Shown here piece after piece: positions 4,856 to 5,880 of a stretch of DNA of 5,880 nucleotides. The stretch lies in contig CALETL010000022.1 of assembly GCA_937920485.1 (NCBI GenBank), positions 1 to 5,880 of the forward strand. Direction: 5' to 3'. Made by a program: the position numbers and the translations under genes. The notes under the pieces were generated by a model. It worked only from the letters and a program-made list of their open reading frames with translations. It ran no database searches and had not been told where the DNA came from. This DNA comes from an uncultured Phycisphaerae bacterium (GTDB lineage: Bacteria > Planctomycetota > Phycisphaerae > Sedimentisphaerales > Anaerohalosphaeraceae). Each line of letters opens with the position of its first letter. Position 1 is the first letter of the stretch.

Positions 4856-4958
4856 AAACGAACCCAATTTTTAAAAATGGAAAATCATCATAAGCGATTG
4901 ATCCACAACCGATTACTGATAACTGGAGACTGATGACTGACAAAAAACGAACCCAATT
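4856..4958. repeat. 14-base direct repeat (AAACGAACCCAATT), two copies
   Basis: Exact copies lie at 4856-4869 and 4945-4958, 89 bases apart, and a shorter CGAACCCA follows at 4959-4966. Heptad patch C lies between the two long copies. Confidence 0.7.
4908..4940. repeat. Heptad repeat patch C (ACTG every 7 bases)
   Basis: ACYG occurs at 4908, 4915, 4922, 4929 and 4936, a strict 7-base period. On the - strand it reads as a repetitive L-S-V-I-S-L-Q-L-S-V-I peptide, which is an artefact of the repeat. Confidence 0.7.
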
Positions 4959-4970
4959 CGAACCCATTTA

Positions 4971-4998
4971 TCTGAAGACTGGGGACCGGAGACTGAGG
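4971..4998. repeat. Heptad repeat patch D (ACYG every 7 bases)
   Basis: ACYG occurs at 4978, 4985 and 4992, with a degenerate unit at 4971. It is 63 bases (nine periods) from patch C and so in the same phase. It merges into an imperfect hairpin, ACCGGAG (4985-4991) with CTCCGGT (5019-5025), that encloses GTATA/TATAC arms. Confidence 0.6.
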
Positions 4999-5010
4999 AG
5001 TATAATTTTG

Positions 5011-5039
5011 TATACATTCTCCGGTTTGGCGGATATAAT
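5011..5039 (+). promoter_or_regulatory. Sigma-70-type promoter for the DEAD-box helicase gene
   Basis: TATACA (5011-5016, four of six matches to TTGACA) and a perfect TATAAT (5034-5039) are separated by exactly 17 bases. Transcription would start near 5046, giving a leader of about 76 bases. A second perfect TATAAT at 5001-5006 has no suitable -35 partner. Confidence 0.6.
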
Positions 5040-5078
5040 CATCCCCTATATTAAAGAAACCAACAGAATTTATGACGG

Positions 5079-5107
5079 TGCGGCCGGGTACGAGAACGGC
5101 GGCCGCA
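5079..5107 (+). promoter_or_regulatory. GC-rich leader hairpin before the DEAD-box gene
   Basis: TGCGGCCG (5079-5086) pairs with CGGCCGCA (5100-5107): 8 perfect base pairs with a 13-base loop, ending 14 bases before the GTG start. DEAD-box helicase mRNAs often have structured leaders that allow temperature or autogenous control. That role here is inference. Confidence 0.5.
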
Positions 5108-5121
5108 GAAATGGATATTGT

Positions 5122-5880
5122 GTGAAGTTTACCGACCTTGACTTAAAACCCGGGATTCTCAAGGCCCTTAAAAAAAAGGGCTATGACGACCTGACTCCGA
5201 TTCAGGAGCAAACCTTTCCGCATGTGCTGTCGGGGCGGGACATGATTTCGCTGGCAGAGACCGGCTCGGGCAAGACGGCTGCCTGTGCAATCCCCGTGGT
5301 CCAATCGGTCGATCCGGCAATAAAAGAGGTTCAGGCGCTGATCTTGGTGCCGACGCGGGAACTGGCACTGCAGTATGTTGATGAGATCGCCTGGATCGCC
5401 AAGGAAACCGATGTCAACGCTTTCGCGGTATACGGCGGCTTTTCGATGGAAATCCAGAAGGGCAAGCTGGCCCACGGCGTACAGGCCTTGGTGGCCACGC
5501 CGGGACGGCTGATCGACCTGCTGTACAATTCGCCGCTGCGGTTGGCTGAGGTACGGTATTTTGTCCTCGATGAAGCCGACGAGATGCTCAATCAGGGTTT
5601 TCTGCCGGATATCGAATTTGTCTTTTCGTGCATGGTGCATGAGCACCACACGATGCTGTTCAGCGCTACGATGCCGAACGAGATCAAGCAGCTTTCAAAA
5701 AAATATCTCGATGACCCCGTCATGGTCGAACTGATCGCCGATCAAAAGGCCCCTGATTCCCTGAGCCATTACTTTCAGGTGGTTCAGCCGCGGCATCGCT
5801 TTGAGAAGCTGCTCGAATTGATCGAAACGGAAAAACCCGATCAGGCGATCTTTTTTTGTTCCAGCCGCAACAACTGTGAT
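5122..5880 (+). CDS. DEAD-box ATP-dependent RNA helicase, N-terminal part
   Basis: The first 253 residues are present; the gene runs off the window end. It unwinds short RNA duplexes using ATP, typically in ribosome assembly or RNA decay, in the cytoplasm. Motifs in order: Q-motif with F3 and T-P-I-Q-E-Q (25-30), motif I AETGSGKT (45-52), Ia PTRELA (77-82), GG (105-106), Ib TPGR (126-129), II DEAD (150-153) and III SAT (181-183). The second RecA domain begins around 215. I chose the GTG at 5122 because it gives the typical start M-K-F-T-D-L-D-L; the frame is open further upstream, but there is no ATG. The ribosome binding site is weak (GGA at 5113-5115). A four-codon reading frame, ATG at 5111 ending TGA at 5123-5125, overlaps this start. 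The subfamily (DeaD, RhlE or other) cannot be told without the C-terminus. Confidence 0.93.
   Translation, partial: MKFTDLDLKPGILKALKKKGYDDLTPIQEQTFPHVLSGRDMISLAETGSGKTAACAIPVVQSVDPAIKEVQALILVPTRELALQYVDEIAWIAKETDVNAFAVYGGFSMEIQKGKLAHGVQALVATPGRLIDLLYNSPLRLAEVRYFVLDEADEMLNQGFLPDIEFVFSCMVHEHHTMLFSATMPNEIKQLSKKYLDDPVMVELIADQKAPDSLSHYFQVVQPRHRFEKLLELIETEKPDQAIFFCSSRNNCD

Larger units (their letters stand above)
4072..5121. other. 1-kb AT-rich, repeat-filled intergenic region
   Basis: The region contains two hairpins after the operon, one possible small - strand peptide gene, several short palindromes, four patches of 7-base-period repeats, a 14-base direct repeat, and the DEAD-box promoter and leader. 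I find no other credible gene, no tRNA and no transposase. Its open frames come from repeats and lack ribosome binding sites. The stretch from about 4472 to 4600 is simply AT-rich with nothing I recognise. Confidence 0.6.

Noticed and set aside
4785..4967. A 60-codon - strand reading frame with repetitive L-S-V-I residues
   Set aside because: The repetition comes from translating heptad patch C, and the rest reads through palindromes and repeat fragments.
4396..4998. CRISPR array, because of regular repeats
   Set aside because: The unit is 7 bases with no spacers between; there are no 25-40 base direct repeats and no cas genes.
5143..5649. A 168-codon - strand frame opposite the DEAD-box gene
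   Set aside because: It is antisense to clear helicase motifs; open antisense frames are expected opposite such coding sequence.

Overview
The window looks like chromosomal DNA of a Gram-negative, probably anaerobic bacterium. The best guess is a member of the Desulfobacterota (deltaproteobacterial sulfate reducers and relatives). This rests on a GAF/AAA+/Fis sigma-54 activator of the kind abundant there, a near-consensus sigma-54 promoter, a DUF438-hemerythrin protein, and long repeat-rich intergenic DNA. It is an inference from gene types, not a taxonomic assignment.

Layout: (1) positions 1-162 hold the C-terminal end of a nicotinate-nucleotide adenylyltransferase (NadD). (2) 288-1901 encodes a sigma-54-dependent activator with a GAF sensor domain. 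(3) 1902-2347 is a regulatory region. It has a possible activator-site palindrome, a -24/-12 promoter at 2039-2054, and a leader of about 280 nt. The leader carries a large nested inverted repeat and a hairpin that buries the ribosome binding site of the next gene. (4) 2348-4071 is a tight three-gene cluster on the + strand: a DUF438-hemerythrin diiron protein, a small zinc-ribbon-like protein, and a cysteine-rich isochorismatase-fold protein whose nucleophile cysteine is replaced by serine. (5) 4072-5121 is a 1-kb intergenic region with hairpins, a possible small secreted peptide on the - strand, four patches of 7-bp-period repeats, palindromes and a direct repeat. (6) 5122-5880 is the N-terminal part of a DEAD-box RNA helicase, with its own sigma-70-type promoter and a structured leader.

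Working model (inference): the GAF-containing activator senses a small molecule or redox signal and fires the sigma-54 promoter just downstream. That promoter drives the hemerythrin, zinc-ribbon and isochorismatase-like operon. Hemerythrin-like diiron proteins bind or sense O2, NO or peroxide, and all three products are rich in metal-ligand residues. A stress- or gas-responsive unit is therefore plausible, with extra control in the RNA leader. The combination of the leader with this gene trio is the most unusual part of the window. The flanking nadD and DEAD-box genes are ordinary housekeeping genes.
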